Assembly (NCBI RefSeq): GCF_029867415.1
Contig: NW_026705917.1
Location: 251,001-315,000, forward strand
Length of the DNA: 64,000 nt
Origin: Vicia villosa
Taxonomy: Eukaryota > Streptophyta > Magnoliopsida > Fabales > Fabaceae
Direction of reading: 5' to 3'
Positions 34,371 to 46,793 of the stretch are shown here, piece after piece (within the stretch, counting starts at the first letter, position 1; the number at the start of each line of letters is the position of its first letter). The position numbers and the translations under genes were made by a program. The notes under the pieces were generated by a model. The model had not been told where the DNA came from, searched no databases, and worked only from the letters and a program-made list of their open reading frames with translations.

Positions 34371-34609
34371 ACTGGGCTTTATGTATTATGTGAATGCACT
34401 AGATGATATGCATATGCTAATGAGTATGTATGTATGCTGATGCAATCCCGAGATTTTATCTCCTTAAACCCATTGAACTTGTTTAATCCATGTTTTCCCC
34501 TATACACGGCTATGCTTATGTCGGCTTGGTAACGTTTATGTATGCGGGTAATGCTTATGCTTATGCTTATGCATATGCGTTGATAGATGTAGCGGGTGGA
34601 ATGAAATAA

Positions 34610-35410
34610 TGTCTTCTATAAGACTACCTGAAAAGGTTTCTGAAATGGATATGAACATTTGCCTTAAAGAAGACTACCTGAAAAGGTTTTTTTTTAGCAA
34701 AAGGTGACGAATGTCTTTAAAGACGACTACCTGAAAAGGCTGAAAGATGTCTTTAAGAAGGACTACCTAAAAGGTTCTTAGCAAGGAATGAGGAGTGTCT
34801 TTAAAGACTACTACCTGAAAAGGCTGAAAATGTCTTACAAAGACTACCTGAAAAGGTTCCTGGAGAGGGCAGTGAATGTCTTAGAAAAGACCACCTAGAA
34901 AGGTTCGTAGAATGTCTTAAAGAAGACCACCTGAAGAGGTTCCTGAAAAGGATGACAAATTGTCTTAAAGAAGACTTCCTAAAAAGGTACTTAGGAAAAG
35001 AATGTCCTGAAGAAGACTACCTAAAAAGGTTCTTGGAAATGACGATGATGAATGTCTTAGAAAAGACTACCTAGAAAGGTTCGTAGAAAGGATCGTAGGG
35101 TTTGTCTTAAAGAAGACTACCTGAAAAGGTTCTTAGAAAGGACAATGAATGTCTTAGAAAAGACCACCTAGAAAAGTTCTTAGAAAGAGAATGTCTTAAA
35201 GAAGACTACCTAAAAAGGTTCTTGGAAGTAACGGTGATGGTCTTAGAGAAGACTACCTAAAAATGTTCTTAGGAAAATAATGTCTTAAAGAAGACTACCT
35301 GAAGAGGTTCCTGGAAACGGTGACAATTCGTCTTGAATAAGACTGCTTGAGGAAACTCCTAGAAAGGATCGTGAGATTTGTCTTAAAGAAGGCTACCTAA
35401 AAAGGTACGG
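34610..35410. repeat. Degenerate AAGACTACCTGAAAAGGTT repeat block
   Basis: More than 15 imperfect copies of TGTCTTAAAGAAGACTACCT with irregular spacing. Many copies contain an inverted GTCTT...AAGAC pair, giving many potential small hairpins. Confidence 0.8.
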
Positions 35411-38149
35411 TGTAATGTATCAACCAATGTATGTAATGCATGACTTATATGTATTTGCATGATGCTCCAATGATAGGTTGTTGATAGCCAAAGTGTATAT
35501 AACTCGCTAATGTTGTAAGATGGAATGTTAGCGCGACTTCCCAATCCCTGTTTTTGCATTTTGAAGATCGTAGTTAGGAGAAAGATTTGTTCGATGTTGT
35601 AAAGTGTGAGAACGCCTTTTCCTTATGTTGTGCGCCTTGCCCCAGTTTGATTTTGTGAAATACTCCACGCCTTTAACCTTTGGAGGTTCTCCACACCTTT
35701 AACCTTTTGAGGTTCCCCACACCTTTCCTTTGGATTGTTTACCTTATGGATTTGATATCCAATGCCCCAATGTTTAGTGGAATAAGGTGCCTATGATCTC
35801 CAAGTCGTGAAGGAAGTGCCCCGAGAAATAACCTTGTCATATGCTTCGACGTTTAGATTGAAGGGTATGCCCTTGATCTCCAGGATATGGAGGACTATCC
35901 ATAGTGTTCTATCCTTTTGAATTTGAATTCTTCCCATGTTTGACATGCCCCTGTTTGAGATTGCTTCGAGATGTGACCCAGGTCGATTGGGCCTTAGGGA
36001 GAATGCCCCTAGTAAATAGGATTTTTTATTGTATGCCCCTGTAACCCTTGAAATTTTGCCCCTGTTTAGGAGAACCCTCTAGATGTGGTTCCCCCTATTC
36101 CAGAGTCTTTATTCGAAATGATCGCCTTTGATTAAACCAGTTTCGAGATTTCCTCGATGCTAAGTGTATATTCGTAGATGACGTTGTACCCTTCGAGAAG
36201 TAACTCCAATGCGATGCGTATACAAGTTTTGAAATCGAAGTCCGTTATGAATTAGTACTGGATGATTAGAAATGAATGCTTGAAGAAGCGCAGTGGTTAG
36301 GAAGAGTTTTAACAAACTTTAGGAGTCAGTGTAACAAAATCCTGCTTAGTATGCTTTCGTAGTTAACCTTGCCTCAATTAGGACTTTTAAATGTTATAAC
36401 TTGGCCTGGTTCACAGTTTTAAGAAACAATGGATATAAGGCTCAAAATTTATTTAACCCACCCCTTTCTCCTTGATGTTCTCCAAATCCTAGAAATTCGC
36501 CTAATCCAATGGTTGTGCTTTGTTTGTAAGAGAATCGTTTTAGTTCTGATGTTGAGCAGAAGCCTTAGTAGAGATCCAAGCACCGATGAAAAATGTTGTA
36601 GAGATCCAAGCATTGATGGAAGCTTTGATGGTTTAGCAGTCACAAGATTATCCTTTGTATTTCGCCTTTGTATCCCTTATTTTTGCATGAACCAATTCTT
36701 TTGAATTTGGTCCATCGGGATGCCCTGATTTTTGCCTAAGTCATTTTGTTTTCTTTTCATGGAATTTCCCATTTTGACTTAGCGGGCACTTTTCTCCCTT
36801 TTTTAATGCTCCTTTTGATCCTTGGATATGGACTGTTGTGACTGCCATGTCGACTTTGATTTGTAAGCTTCGACTTTGATACTTCCTCGATCTTGAATGA
36901 TGTGTTGAGGAAGAAGATTGTTGTGAATGTTATCTCCATTTCTCCCTCATCCTTGGATGAACGCGAGGAAGAAGATATGCTTGAACCTTTGCTTTGCTTG
37001 ATCCTTTGCCTGGATTGACTGATTCTCTTGACAACCAAAATACACCCTTGAATTAATTGAAATCTACCCTGCCCCTGGTTGAAATCAAGGTTTATTTGAA
37101 AAATTAGAAACAAGCTCCAACTCCTGGCTCGAAGGGGTAACGAGGGATTAACATCCTTATATCTCCACTGTATTGGAATCGAAACAATGCCTGTACATCG
37201 TCGGTTCGGTCTTACCTTAAAAGCATACGTTTAGCTAGACTTAGTTATTTGTATTCGTCATTCTCCCTCAAGTTTGTTAATAACCCTAAATTTGAAATTG
37301 AAAGTCGTGGTAGTGAGCGAATGAATCGATTTCAAAACCTGCATGGTCATCCCATTAGAATTGCTACTCCAAAGGTACAACTTTTATCCTGAGAAAAACT
37401 TAGCGATCGTAGGGGTTGAAATTTTGACATGATAAACACCTATTAACCTTAGGGACAATCTCCTTTGTAAATCCATTGACCTTGTTTTACTCCTTAGCTC
37501 CTTAGACTTGTAGAAGTAAGGGCAACCTCGAATTTTCCTTGGGCACGTCAAACCGTTTGTAACCTTCAGCGTTTGTAGATTGACAAAGAACACCTATGGC
37601 CCTTTTGTCCCTTGGTGTGGAGTTAACATACGTCGTCTTTCCTCCCATCGTAGAGCGTCCTTGTAAGTTTGATATGTTCTAAGATGAACCCCTTTATGAC
37701 TAGATACATCTTGAGTGTATCTATGAGGGAACTCTTTGTTGAACTAATCCTTGCTTGATGAAAACCTTTATTGTATTTATAATCCTGTTATAACGAGGCA
37801 TGTACATGCGGCTGGCATGGTGAAAGACATCCTCTTTTTCTTAGTAAGACTAAGATCATTCTCAATAATTTATCCTCCTTTCTCCACAGTCTATGATCCT
37901 TTTTCTTTGTGAGTCTCGGGAAATCGGCTAGCACGGAACGGGTGGATGCGGGCGAAGATGCGAATGTAAATGTATGAATGCATGAAAATGCGAATACACG
38001 CGTACACGGGAGACTCCTTGTATTATAACTCCGTGTATGCAATGTAGACGTGTAACAAATGATCCTAGGGATAGCCTTAGAGGCGACATTAGACCCTCGT
38101 GGAATCTTTGTAGGATAAACGTTATGACACGCTAAGGGAAATCCCTTAG

Positions 38150-38990
38150 ATTCGAGAGTATGTAGAAGGTAACGGCTGGTGACCGTTCAAGACAGTTACC
38201 AAGTCTCATGGCCATCGAGAGGCCAATCAACGTGTACCAATGAAGTTGTCCTTGGTGGGAAGGTTCTCTGTGTGGAACACAACTTATCTAAGGACGATAT
38301 CGGATGAAGTGAAATCCCTACAGGCTAGGGATGAAAGATGTATAGATGAAGTTCCAAACCCTACAAGTTAGAGGGTGCGCAGAAACAAGCATGGAGTGAC
38401 CGTTCAAGATAGTCACTAGATCTCATAGCCATCGAGAGGCCAATCGAATGCATGCTAATGAAGTTGTCCTTCGGGGAAGGACGCGTCGTCGTGAAAACAC
38501 ATGGATGTAAAAGAAAATCCCTATAGGCTAGGGAGTACGTAGGAGTAAGCACGGGGTGACCGTTCAAGACAGTCACTAGATCTCATGGCCATCGAGAGGC
38601 CAATCAATATGCACTAATAAAGGTGTCCTTCGTATGAAGGATGCGTTTTTAGAAATATAATCCCTACAGGCTAGGAAACGCGTAGATGTAAGCACGGGGT
38701 GACCGTTCAAGACAGTCACTAGATCGCATGGCCATCGAGAGGCCAATTGACGTGCGTAAATGAAAATTTCCTTCGTGGGAAGGACACGTAGTTGTAAGCA
38801 TACAAGGATATATAAGGAAAGTCCCTACAGGCTAGGGAGTGCGTAGATACAGGCGCGGAGTGACTGTTCATGACAATCACTAGGTTTCATGGCCATCGTG
38901 AGGCCAATCAACGTGCATAAATGGAGGTGTCCTTCGTGGGAAGGACATGGTTTTAGAAACAGAGTCCCTGCAGGCCGGGGAACACGTAGG
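38150..38990. repeat. Irregular 140-220 bp repeats with GTGACCGTTCAAGACAGTCAC
   Basis: About five copies share GTGACCGTTCAAGACAGTCAC-like sequence followed by CATGGCCATCGAGAGGCCAAT and a TCCTT...AAGGA inverted pair. Unit lengths vary (143 bp between the copies near 38556 and 38699). Confidence 0.8.
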
Positions 38991-39671
38991 AATACCTGTA
39001 AAATTAAAACGCAAGACATTCGCAGTATATCGATTGCACATATATAATAAGCACGTAAGCACATAAGCCCTAGGTTCATAGGTTTGACGTAACGGCTTAG
39101 GGTGCCTACCCTTCCCATTGGTATGTTCTAGAAGGTCTCATGGGGTCGTTCGTAGCCGCCGAGACTTTTTGTCTCTTTGGATTTTAGAACAACTCATTTA
39201 TCCATGAGGTTCGAGTTTTAGGGGTAGGTTCCTAGAGAGATCAGCCAAATACCAAGTCCAGCCCTCAACAAGGTCAAGCCTCGTATCAGACCTTTCCGGA
39301 TATTCAACCCACTCTGAGTGGAATTATAATAAGACTCGTAGGCGATGTAATTCCCCTTTGGTCTTAAATATAATTCCCACGCTTAGGTTTAACAACAGTT
39401 TTATAATCCCCGCAGTGCAAATATATTAATATAACATTTAAACATTTAATGCAAATATATTAACAAAACAATTAACATTTAGGCAAATAATAAAAATTAA
39501 ATAAATAAATAAAACATAAATTAAATATTTATAAAAAAAACCATAACCCTAAACCAAACCCTAAAATGGCGAATTAGCGAAACCCTAAAAATTTCGCCAA
39601 AAACTTAAACCGTTTACCAAAACCTAAACCCTCTCAAGCCTTAGGAGCATAATAATTCACCATTAAGTGTA

Positions 39672-39689
39672 TCCCCAGCAGAGTCGCCA
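39672..39689 (-). other. tRNA-Arg-type primer-binding site of the Ogre-like element
   Basis: Minus-strand TGGCGACTCTGCTGGGGA, two bases from the LTR end at 39692. This primer site is what I recall for Ogre/Tat elements, and it fixes the minus orientation. Confidence 0.75.
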
Positions 39690-39691
39690 GC

Positions 39692-42660
39692 TGTAGCAAC
39701 CTGCCCTAAAAATAAAGATTTTTTAGAGTCGCCACCTATTTTGAAGGGCGAATAGGAAACCCTACGCAGTTTAGAGATCGGGGTAAGTTATTATAATCAG
39801 GTCGAGGGAAGGTGTTAGGCACCCTCAACCCTTTCCTAAGGTTTTATGTTCAAAGTAAAGGTTAATGGCTAAATATTGAGGTTTATAGCTAAGGAAGTGA
39901 ATAGGGGAAAATGAGATTTTATGGAAGGGGACTCGCCTTGGTTATCCAAGTGCCTACATATCTCCTTAGGGAGAATCAGAGTCAACGTAGTTCGGGCACA
40001 GGGTTGTACGCATTAGAATTGATTATGAGGTGGTTTGAAGGCTTTTTGAATGGCCTATCGTAGTTTTAGAAGTTGTGATTTGAAAGGCATTTTGAATTGC
40101 CTGATTGAAAAGGATAAAAATCCGTAGTGTCGTGGTTTAGTGTGTTTTGAAGGTTTTGGGTGTACAACCCTGCTTTGATATGGCACCGTTAGTTGCGATG
40201 ATCAATAGGTTTGATCATTATAGTTAACAGATTAATGGGCATTGCTGGTTACTCTGATCGATAGATTTGATCGTCGCGGGCAGCAAATTAGATGTGTTTT
40301 AATTTTGACATTTTAATTCTTTTATCTCTCGTCTAATGCGACTAATAGATTTAGTAGGGTCGAGGAGAGAATTAATTAAAGGTTAATGTCTTTTGTTGCC
40401 GAATGGGCGATGGGATTGGACAAACCCTAATAGTATAAACCTTTATAGGCTTTATTGTGATTTTATAGTTAAAACTAATTAAATAGATTAAATCGATATA
40501 ATCGAAATAATCGGGAGGAAATCTTAAACCCTAGTCTAATCCTAATTTTTTTATTATTTAAACCTAAATTAAATTTATAAAAACAAATCCTAAATTCAAA
40601 CCTAAATAAAAAATAGAAAATACGAAATAAAACAAATTATAAAATAAAACTAATAAAAACCTGGGCAGCAATCCTGTATGAGTGATCCTCGCAATCCCAT
40701 GATGGACCTTCTTATTCTTATCCCTTATATCTTGATCATTGTGAATCCAAAGGCAAGCACTCGATGGAGCATGGTGGTCTTTCCTAAGCCTCACGCGCTG
40801 GATCCGCTAATCAGGAAAATAGAACAAAAAATTGTTACGAAACCTGGATTTGAACCCAGGTTCCAATGGTCATAGACTTCTTTCCTTCACCATGTGTACC
40901 AAATGTTTTTGATGTTATTTAATTGATCAGGGTATATTATGTATAATAACAGAATAAATAAACAGAAAACTCAAATAAGTAGCGTGTGGGACCCCATAGC
41001 ACTTGGATTGGACAATTGATTTTCACGAAAGTGAAAAGAAGTCTGAGCGCTTTTTTTCTCTTTGTTTTTCTCTACAGAAGAAGAAAAAAATAAAGCATCC
41101 ATCTGTAACGATGTGCCATCGACGGCGAGGTCCTCTCGCGGTTGAGAGAATGCTTGGCGAAGAGCTTCGTGCGGCGGTGTCCGCGAATCTGCGTGTGGCG
41201 GATCCAGAGGGAGTGTCGCGGTGGTTTGAGCCGGCGGTAGGTTGAAGCGAGACGGCGGCAACGCGACGGCATGCGGCGGATCCGATGCGGCAATGTTGTG
41301 CATCGGAGGTGTTCGGTGGTCGTTTGTGGTCGAGATCGGAACGATTGGAGGGCGGATGTTGGAAGGATCGGTGGCCATACGTTGTGTTGGCCGTTGACGG
41401 TGCTGTTGCCATCGCGGTGAGTGTGTCGTGAGCCGTCGAGGAGGAAGCCGAGAGGGTTGTACATGGCGGTCGGTCATTTCGACTAACTTCAATTCCCATC
41501 TTGGTTTCTGCAAAAAGGAACAACAATGTTTCTGCAAAAGGAAAAAATAAGCAACACCAGAAAGAAAACCAAAAAAAATATGTGATGTCGATGATTTTCT
41601 GTTGTCGCCGTTGTTGTTGCAGGTACCGTAGCTTGATTCAAAGCAGAAGAAGGAGCGGCAATGGCGCTATGGGCTGCTCGTCTTGGCAATCTGGAAGATT
41701 CGTCAATGGTTGAAGGCGTTGTACGTCCGCCGGTCAGAAGAGGACTGTGCGTGAGTATTTCAAGATTGTTTCTCTGCTTGTGATTCGAATGGCTGTTGTC
41801 TTCTTGAACGCCTTCCTTTTGTTTTACTCTATAGTTTTTGGAGTTTTTGTAACATGAATTATGGTTATATCTTTACAGGTTGGGTATGAATTGGAGGTTA
41901 ATACAAATTGGGTTTGAAATTAGTATGTAGAGGCTGATGTATTGTTTTGTTGTTAGTGAATGTTTGAAAATAAGTTTATTGTGACAGGTTGTTGTTGATT
42001 TTGAAGAATTTGGCAGGTTGTAATATTTTGGTTTGGTTGAATAATAAGGAAAAAAGTGATTGATGATGTTACGGTAATATGAACATGGAGGTTAATGTTA
42101 ATATGAGGAAAGATTAGTATTGCAGATGTGAGAATAGGTTAGAAATTGGAAATTGTGTACCCGGGAGTGGCTGTTTATCTGTGTGTATTTAGGTTTACGT
42201 GAGAGAAATTTGGAAGGGTTAGTGGTAAGTGGAGTTGGCCTCTCCTAATTTGTTAAAATTAGTCTTATTTATATTAGTAAATTAGGTTTTCTTTCCTAAT
42301 GGGCCTAGTGCCCAATTAACCTAATAGCTAAAAATAAGTTAAATTAAAATTGATAATAATTTTACTGTAATATTAACCTTGAAATAAATCCTGAAAATAA
42401 AAGTAATATATAATCCTAATATATATTAGTAGTTAGTAAAACACAATAATACTAATAATAAAATAAGATTGCAAATAAAAATTCAATAAAAGTGCAAAAT
42501 GAAAGAATTAAATAGTGAAACCAATTTATGATAAAATATCTCAAAGAGAATTATAGAATCCTTATGATACGATAATTGGACCAACTGTTTGGGCCCTAAG
42601 ATACCTGCTGATTGCACACCCCATTTTGACCTGTTTATTAGAGAATGAGTTTAACAATAT
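39692..42660 (-). repeat. 5' LTR of the Ogre-like element, main part
   Basis: Matches 29935-32977 with few substitutions; the remaining 73 bp are at 50216-50288 beyond E5. The left E5 duplication AATAT is 42656-42660. Confidence 0.87.
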
Positions 42661-44094
42661 TGTGAATACAAGATTACACTCAAAGATGTTTTTGATTTAT
42701 GGCAAACTCAAATGAGCATCCAAACAAAGCACAGGATGATCTACTATACATATAGGTCGACTCAACACAAGCTGAACAAGAAAAATGCAGAAAATCAGCA
42801 GTTAGGTCGACCTACTGTCAACCCAGGTCGACCTAAAATGAAGAAAAATACATATACTGCTGCCAGGTCGACCTATATAACAACTAGGTCGACCTAATCT
42901 AAGGAAATGGTCCCAGAACGCATCAGAAGAGGATTCTGGTCGACCTACCTCTTCAACAGGTCGACCTAACTGGGAGCAAACTTCAGCAAGCACTGCTAGG
43001 TCGACCTAACCTCTACAAGAGGTCGACCTAACTGGTCAAGAAAGTCCAAAATTCAGTTATTCTTGGTTCCAACTGTTATGCAATCATATATATTGTGCAA
43101 GGGTTAATTATTCAACAACACCAACGACTGAAAGATACACAAACGCTTCTCATCTTCGTTCTTCATCATCTCCAACACAATTACACATAATCATTCTTGC
43201 GTTGCGGGTTAGTGATGAGTTCGATAACGTCCATGGAACGGAATTGAAGATTCCTAGTGGGTGAAGGTTTGTGGGGTTTGTTGGTGAATAAAATCTGCGG
43301 GTTTTGTCCTCCACGACGGGTGGTTCTTGGGGGTTTTTATCAAGAGGCGTTCATTGAGGATTCGGCTGAGTGTAACGATTGAGGAACGGGGAGTTCAAGG
43401 AATCAAGACACTGCAGAAGGGAATCAAAGTGAAGCTCTTGGATAACCTTGATCTTGCTCAAGATTACGGGGGAAGAAGATTCAAAGGATCGACATAATTG
43501 GTTTATCGTTTATCGCTTTGTTATCTTCTTTGTATATACTACTTTCAACATTAATGAAAGATTACCCAATTTCAATTTGGAATTGGGGGCAGACGTAGTC
43601 GTAGCGAGGACGATCGACGAACTGCCTAAACAAATATCGTGTTCTTGTCGCTTTTACCTTTTCACTTACTTTCTGTTCATAATTGGTTATAATAGCAAAT
43701 TGATCAACGATTCGAGTGTTAAGATTGTGAATTAAGTACTTACATAAACATCACAATCTACCACACATTGAATTACCTTCAATTTGATCATTATCACCAA
43801 GTGTTTGTATATTTGTTTCTATCACTCTTACTGCATTGCAAACATTGTCCATCATACAAAAAGTTAATCTGATTTTCAATAAGAGAAACGCTTTGATTCT
43901 GCAACATATACTCTTATCATTCAACTCAAGTCTTTGACTGGTTTTTAAACACATATATAATCGTTTCGATAGTGGTTCGGAATAGACGCGAGTCGATTCA
44001 GAATCACTTCCGCTGAAAAGTCGTTTAAATCCGTAAAACTGTGAACGATCTATTCACCCCCCCCCCCTCTAGATCCTAAGGCCAGCGTCTAACA
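42661..44094 (+). repeat. 5' LTR of E5
   Basis: TGTGAATACA to GTCTAACA. The palindrome array occupies 42754-43029, a TATATATT box is at 43087-43094, and a C11-12 tract sits near 44057 just before the end. The short inverted ends and the pairing with 48781-50210 fix its limits. Confidence 0.93.
42754..43029. repeat. Phased AGGTCGACCT palindrome array in the E5 5' LTR
   Basis: Seven exact AGGTCGACCT palindromes plus TGGTCGACCT (42937) and AGGTCGACTC (42754). Site starts are 42754, 42804, 42825, 42865, 42886, 42937, 42958, 42998 and 43020. Gaps are 50, 21, 40, 21, 51, 21, 40 and 22 bp, each close to a whole number of 10.2-bp turns. The last site ends 58 bp before the TATATATT box, so the array fills the enhancer position of U3. 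Likely a binding platform; the binder is unknown. Confidence 0.9.
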
Positions 44095-44096
44095 AG

Positions 44097-44109
44097 TGGC
44101 ATCAAGAGC
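44097..44109 (+). other. Primer-binding site of E5
   Basis: TGGCATCAAGAGC starts two bases after the LTR end. It is related to the initiator-tRNA-Met site with a one-base insertion in the middle. Confidence 0.65.
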
Positions 44110-44149
44110 TCTGGTTTATTCCGTGCTACGTGAAACACTTATTGGAAAG

Positions 44150-45888
44150 ATGGCTTCCGGACCTAAAGGGGCTCATAATAGAGCTCCAGTTTTCAACGGT
44201 GAAAACTATGGCTATTGGAAGGATTGTATGTGTGTCCACATCAATGCAATTGATAGGAACATCTGGACAGCTATTGTCAATGGTCCCTTTCAGATCACCA
44301 TGACAAATGCAGCTGGTGCAGTTGTTCCAAAACCAGAAAATACTTGGGATGCTGAAGATGAAAAGAGATATGCATACGATTGGAAAGCGAGAAACATTCT
44401 AATCTCAGCTCTAGGAGTTGATGAATACTATCGCGTTTCCCATTGTAGATCAGCTAAAGCTATGTGGGACACATTGCAAGTTGCCCACGAGGGAACGGAT
44501 GATGTCAAACTAGCTAGGATCAATACGTTAACTCAAGAGTTCGAACTCTTCCACATGGAAGATGGTGAATCCATCGAAAACATGCAGAAGAGATTCGTTC
44601 ATCTGAAAAATCGGTTAAACTCACTTGATAGACCTGTTTCCAATGCAGTTGCTACTAACAAAATCTTAAGATGCTTGAACAGGGAATGGCAACCCAAAGT
44701 TACAGCAATAAAGGAAGCAAATGATCTAAACACTTTAGACATCACAACTCTATTTGGTAAACTAGAGGAACATGAACAACACCTTAAATGCCTTGACATG
44801 CATGAGAAAGGACAAAGAAAGAAAAGAACATGGAGAAAGAGGTAGAGAAGAAGTCAATAGCTCTAAAAGCTTCGAGCTCCAAGACCTCAAAACGAGAGCC
44901 AAAGGATAGTGACACAAGTGATGACGAAGACTCCGATGATGAGGAAATGGGACTGTTTGTGCGAAGATACAACAAATATCTAAAGAAAAATGGAGCAAAA
45001 CATTCCGACAAAGGCTTGATCAACTATAGAAAGCAATCAAACATGTTCAAACAAGATGACGACAACAAAGGAAAGATCAAAGGTCTTTGCTTCAATTGTG
45101 GGAAAGTCGGTCACTACAAACCGGATTGTCCATACCTTAAGAAAGAAAAGGAGAAGAACCAAAGCAAAGGTCATAACAAATCTAAAAGAGCTTACATAGC
45201 ATGGGAAAGTGATTCATCTAGTGAAAGCTCATCAAGCAATGAAGAAGAATCAGCAAACCTATGTTTCATGGCTCATCAAAACAAGAAAAAGAAAGCTGTA
45301 AGTCATCTTAAACCTGAACTCGTAGATAAGGTATCTCATTCTCAACTAAAACTTGCTTTTGAAGAATTACATAGAGATGCAATTAAAGCTTTCAAACTTT
45401 TGGCCTCAAATAAGAAAATATTTTCATATCTTGAATCAAAAGTTGAGAAAACCGAAAAGGATATGGAAGCTTTAAAACAATCTATGCTAGACATTCAAAA
45501 GGACAAAGTTGAAATAGATCCTACATCATGGTTTGGTTGTGAGACATGTCATATTTGGCAAAAAGAAGTAAGAGATCTAAAAGCCAAGTTAGACAAGGCT
45601 CTACAACCAAAAGTGACTTTTGCGGTTGATCCAAACAAGTTCAAAAGATCGTATACTCCTTTATATAGCAAATACACTTTTGTACCAAAAGTATCAACTA
45701 GCAAAACTCCATATTCTCATCATATTACCTGTCATTATTGTTGCAAAAAGGGACATACCATTGAAAAATGCAAATTTAGGAGAATTTTAGTTCCTAAAGG
45801 AGTGTTTCAATGGTTGCCTAAGTGCAACAATTTGTGTACTCACTGTCCAGGACCCAATGAAGATTGGGGACCTTCCACTCTAATTTAA
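44150..45888 (+). pseudogene. E5 gag, one frameshift
   Basis: ATG at 44150 (MASGPKGAHNR start). A UBN2-like gag domain is followed by a frame change at about 44815-44840 in a GAAAGGACAAAGAAAG run. From there the next frame runs to 45888 through KKSIALKASSS and an acidic Ser/Asp stretch to the zinc knuckle CFNCGKVGHYKPDC near 45092, then a helical Lys/Glu region. A second Cys/His motif, CHYCCKKGHTIEKC, lies near 45733. The single shift may be recent, since the rest is intact. Confidence 0.87.
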
Positions 45889-46310
45889 TTTTGCAGGAAA
45901 AGTGTCTTGACATCGCCGAAAGGTGGTGGTTCCTTGACAGCTGGTGCTCAAGACACATAAAGGAAGACATACCTCTCTTGGTATGTCATCTATAAAGACA
46001 GATTGAAGAACCATACTTGGCAGAGGAATGTAGGTGACCTGGCCATCACAAATGTATGAGATACATCACAAATACAGTTATCCCGAAAAACACATAGGAC
46101 GCATTACTTGATGTGAAAATTGGCAAGCTGCATTGCAGAGAGAATTTAAACCTATTCTTAGCAGAATATTGTTTGGGACTATGTCCCGCATCCGGGAGAA
46201 CATCAAGTAATCGATACTAGATGAGTTTTTCGCAAAAATCAAGCAAATCAAGCTGTGAAACATTCCATCAAAACAATTCATCATCAAAACTAGGGGTATG
46301 GCTCACTAAC
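45889..46310 (+). pseudogene. E5 pol remnant: protease and start of RT only
   Basis: At 45921-45962 a frame reads WWFLDSWCSRH, a copia protease whose catalytic DSG has become DSW. Integrase is absent. At about 46120-46300 two frames give the start of copia RT: NWQAALQ and then VWDYVPHPGEHQVIDTR before a TGA. The rest of RT and all RNase H are missing. Roughly 3.5 kb of pol has been lost compared with the SIRE copies. Confidence 0.75.
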
Positions 46311-46589
46311 AAGAAGACTCCACACAATGATGACAAAACACCTACATATTGAGAAAGCGGTAACATGCACATTGTTCACTTCCAAAAATTTCATTGATTC
46401 TATAATATGCTATCAATTAACATGCTTATAGTGACTTCATGTATGTTTATTCATATATCTCGATTTAATATATGTATTCATCATTCTCATTCATAACATA
46501 TCATAGTTTGGGCATACAAGCAAAGAACAAAGCAAAAATACATCATATAGAAACATTTCTAAGGCTTTTTTCATTATCTAAGGGAACTT
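46311..46589 (+). other. E5 non-coding stretch between pol scrap and array
   Basis: About 280 bp, AT-rich, with no ORF or domain seen; contains ATATCTCGATTTAATATATG-like TA-rich sequence. Confidence 0.5.
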
Positions 46590-46793
46590 AGGTCGACCTA
46601 CTCTGTTCTTGAGTCGACCTACAGAAGAATCTTCTTTTTTTGAAACTGAAAAGGCCCAGTTGCGTCGACCTACTCATAATTTAGGTCGACCTAAATTGGT
46701 CGGTTTTCATGTTACTTCTGTTAGGTCGACCCAGCCACACTTTAGGTCGACCTACTGCGTTAAGTTTTCCAAATTTGGGTCTGTTAGGTCGAC
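46590..46793. repeat. Second phased GTCGAC palindrome array, upstream of the third ORF
   Basis: Seven sites, mostly AGGTCGACCT with half-changed versions (GAGTCGACCT, GCGTCGACCT, AGGTCGACCC twice). Core GTCGAC starts are 46592, 46613, 46664, 46685, 46725, 46746 and 46788, giving gaps of 21, 51, 21, 40, 21 and 42 bp. This is the same pair rule as in the LTR, although the spacers show no clear similarity by eye. The array ends 139 bp before the ORF3 ATG. Confidence 0.88.

Larger units (their letters stand above)
32978..39691 (-). other. Internal region of the coding-less Ogre-like element
   Basis: 6.7 kb with no coding domain on either strand. Polypurine tract (minus AACAGGGGCAGC) abuts the left LTR at 32978-32990. 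Four repeat families fill much of the element-orientation 3' half and leader: 33580-34020, 34180-34370, 34610-35410 and 38150-38990. Between them, 35480-38040 is unique-looking AT-rich sequence without a domain I recognise. Confidence 0.7.

Noticed and set aside
33359..34406. Repeat arrays with regular units that could suggest a CRISPR array
   Set aside because: Unit and spacer are both repeated and there is no cas gene; this is a tandem repeat within a plant retroelement.
42712..42993. Short ORFs with repeated RST and GRP words in the E5 LTR
   Set aside because: These come from AGGTCGACCT palindromes. The 40-bp gaps are not multiples of three, so coding cannot explain the spacing.
46078..46287. 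Minus-strand 69-codon ORF in E5
   Set aside because: It is antisense to the RT scrap that reads VWDYVPHPGEHQ on the plus strand.
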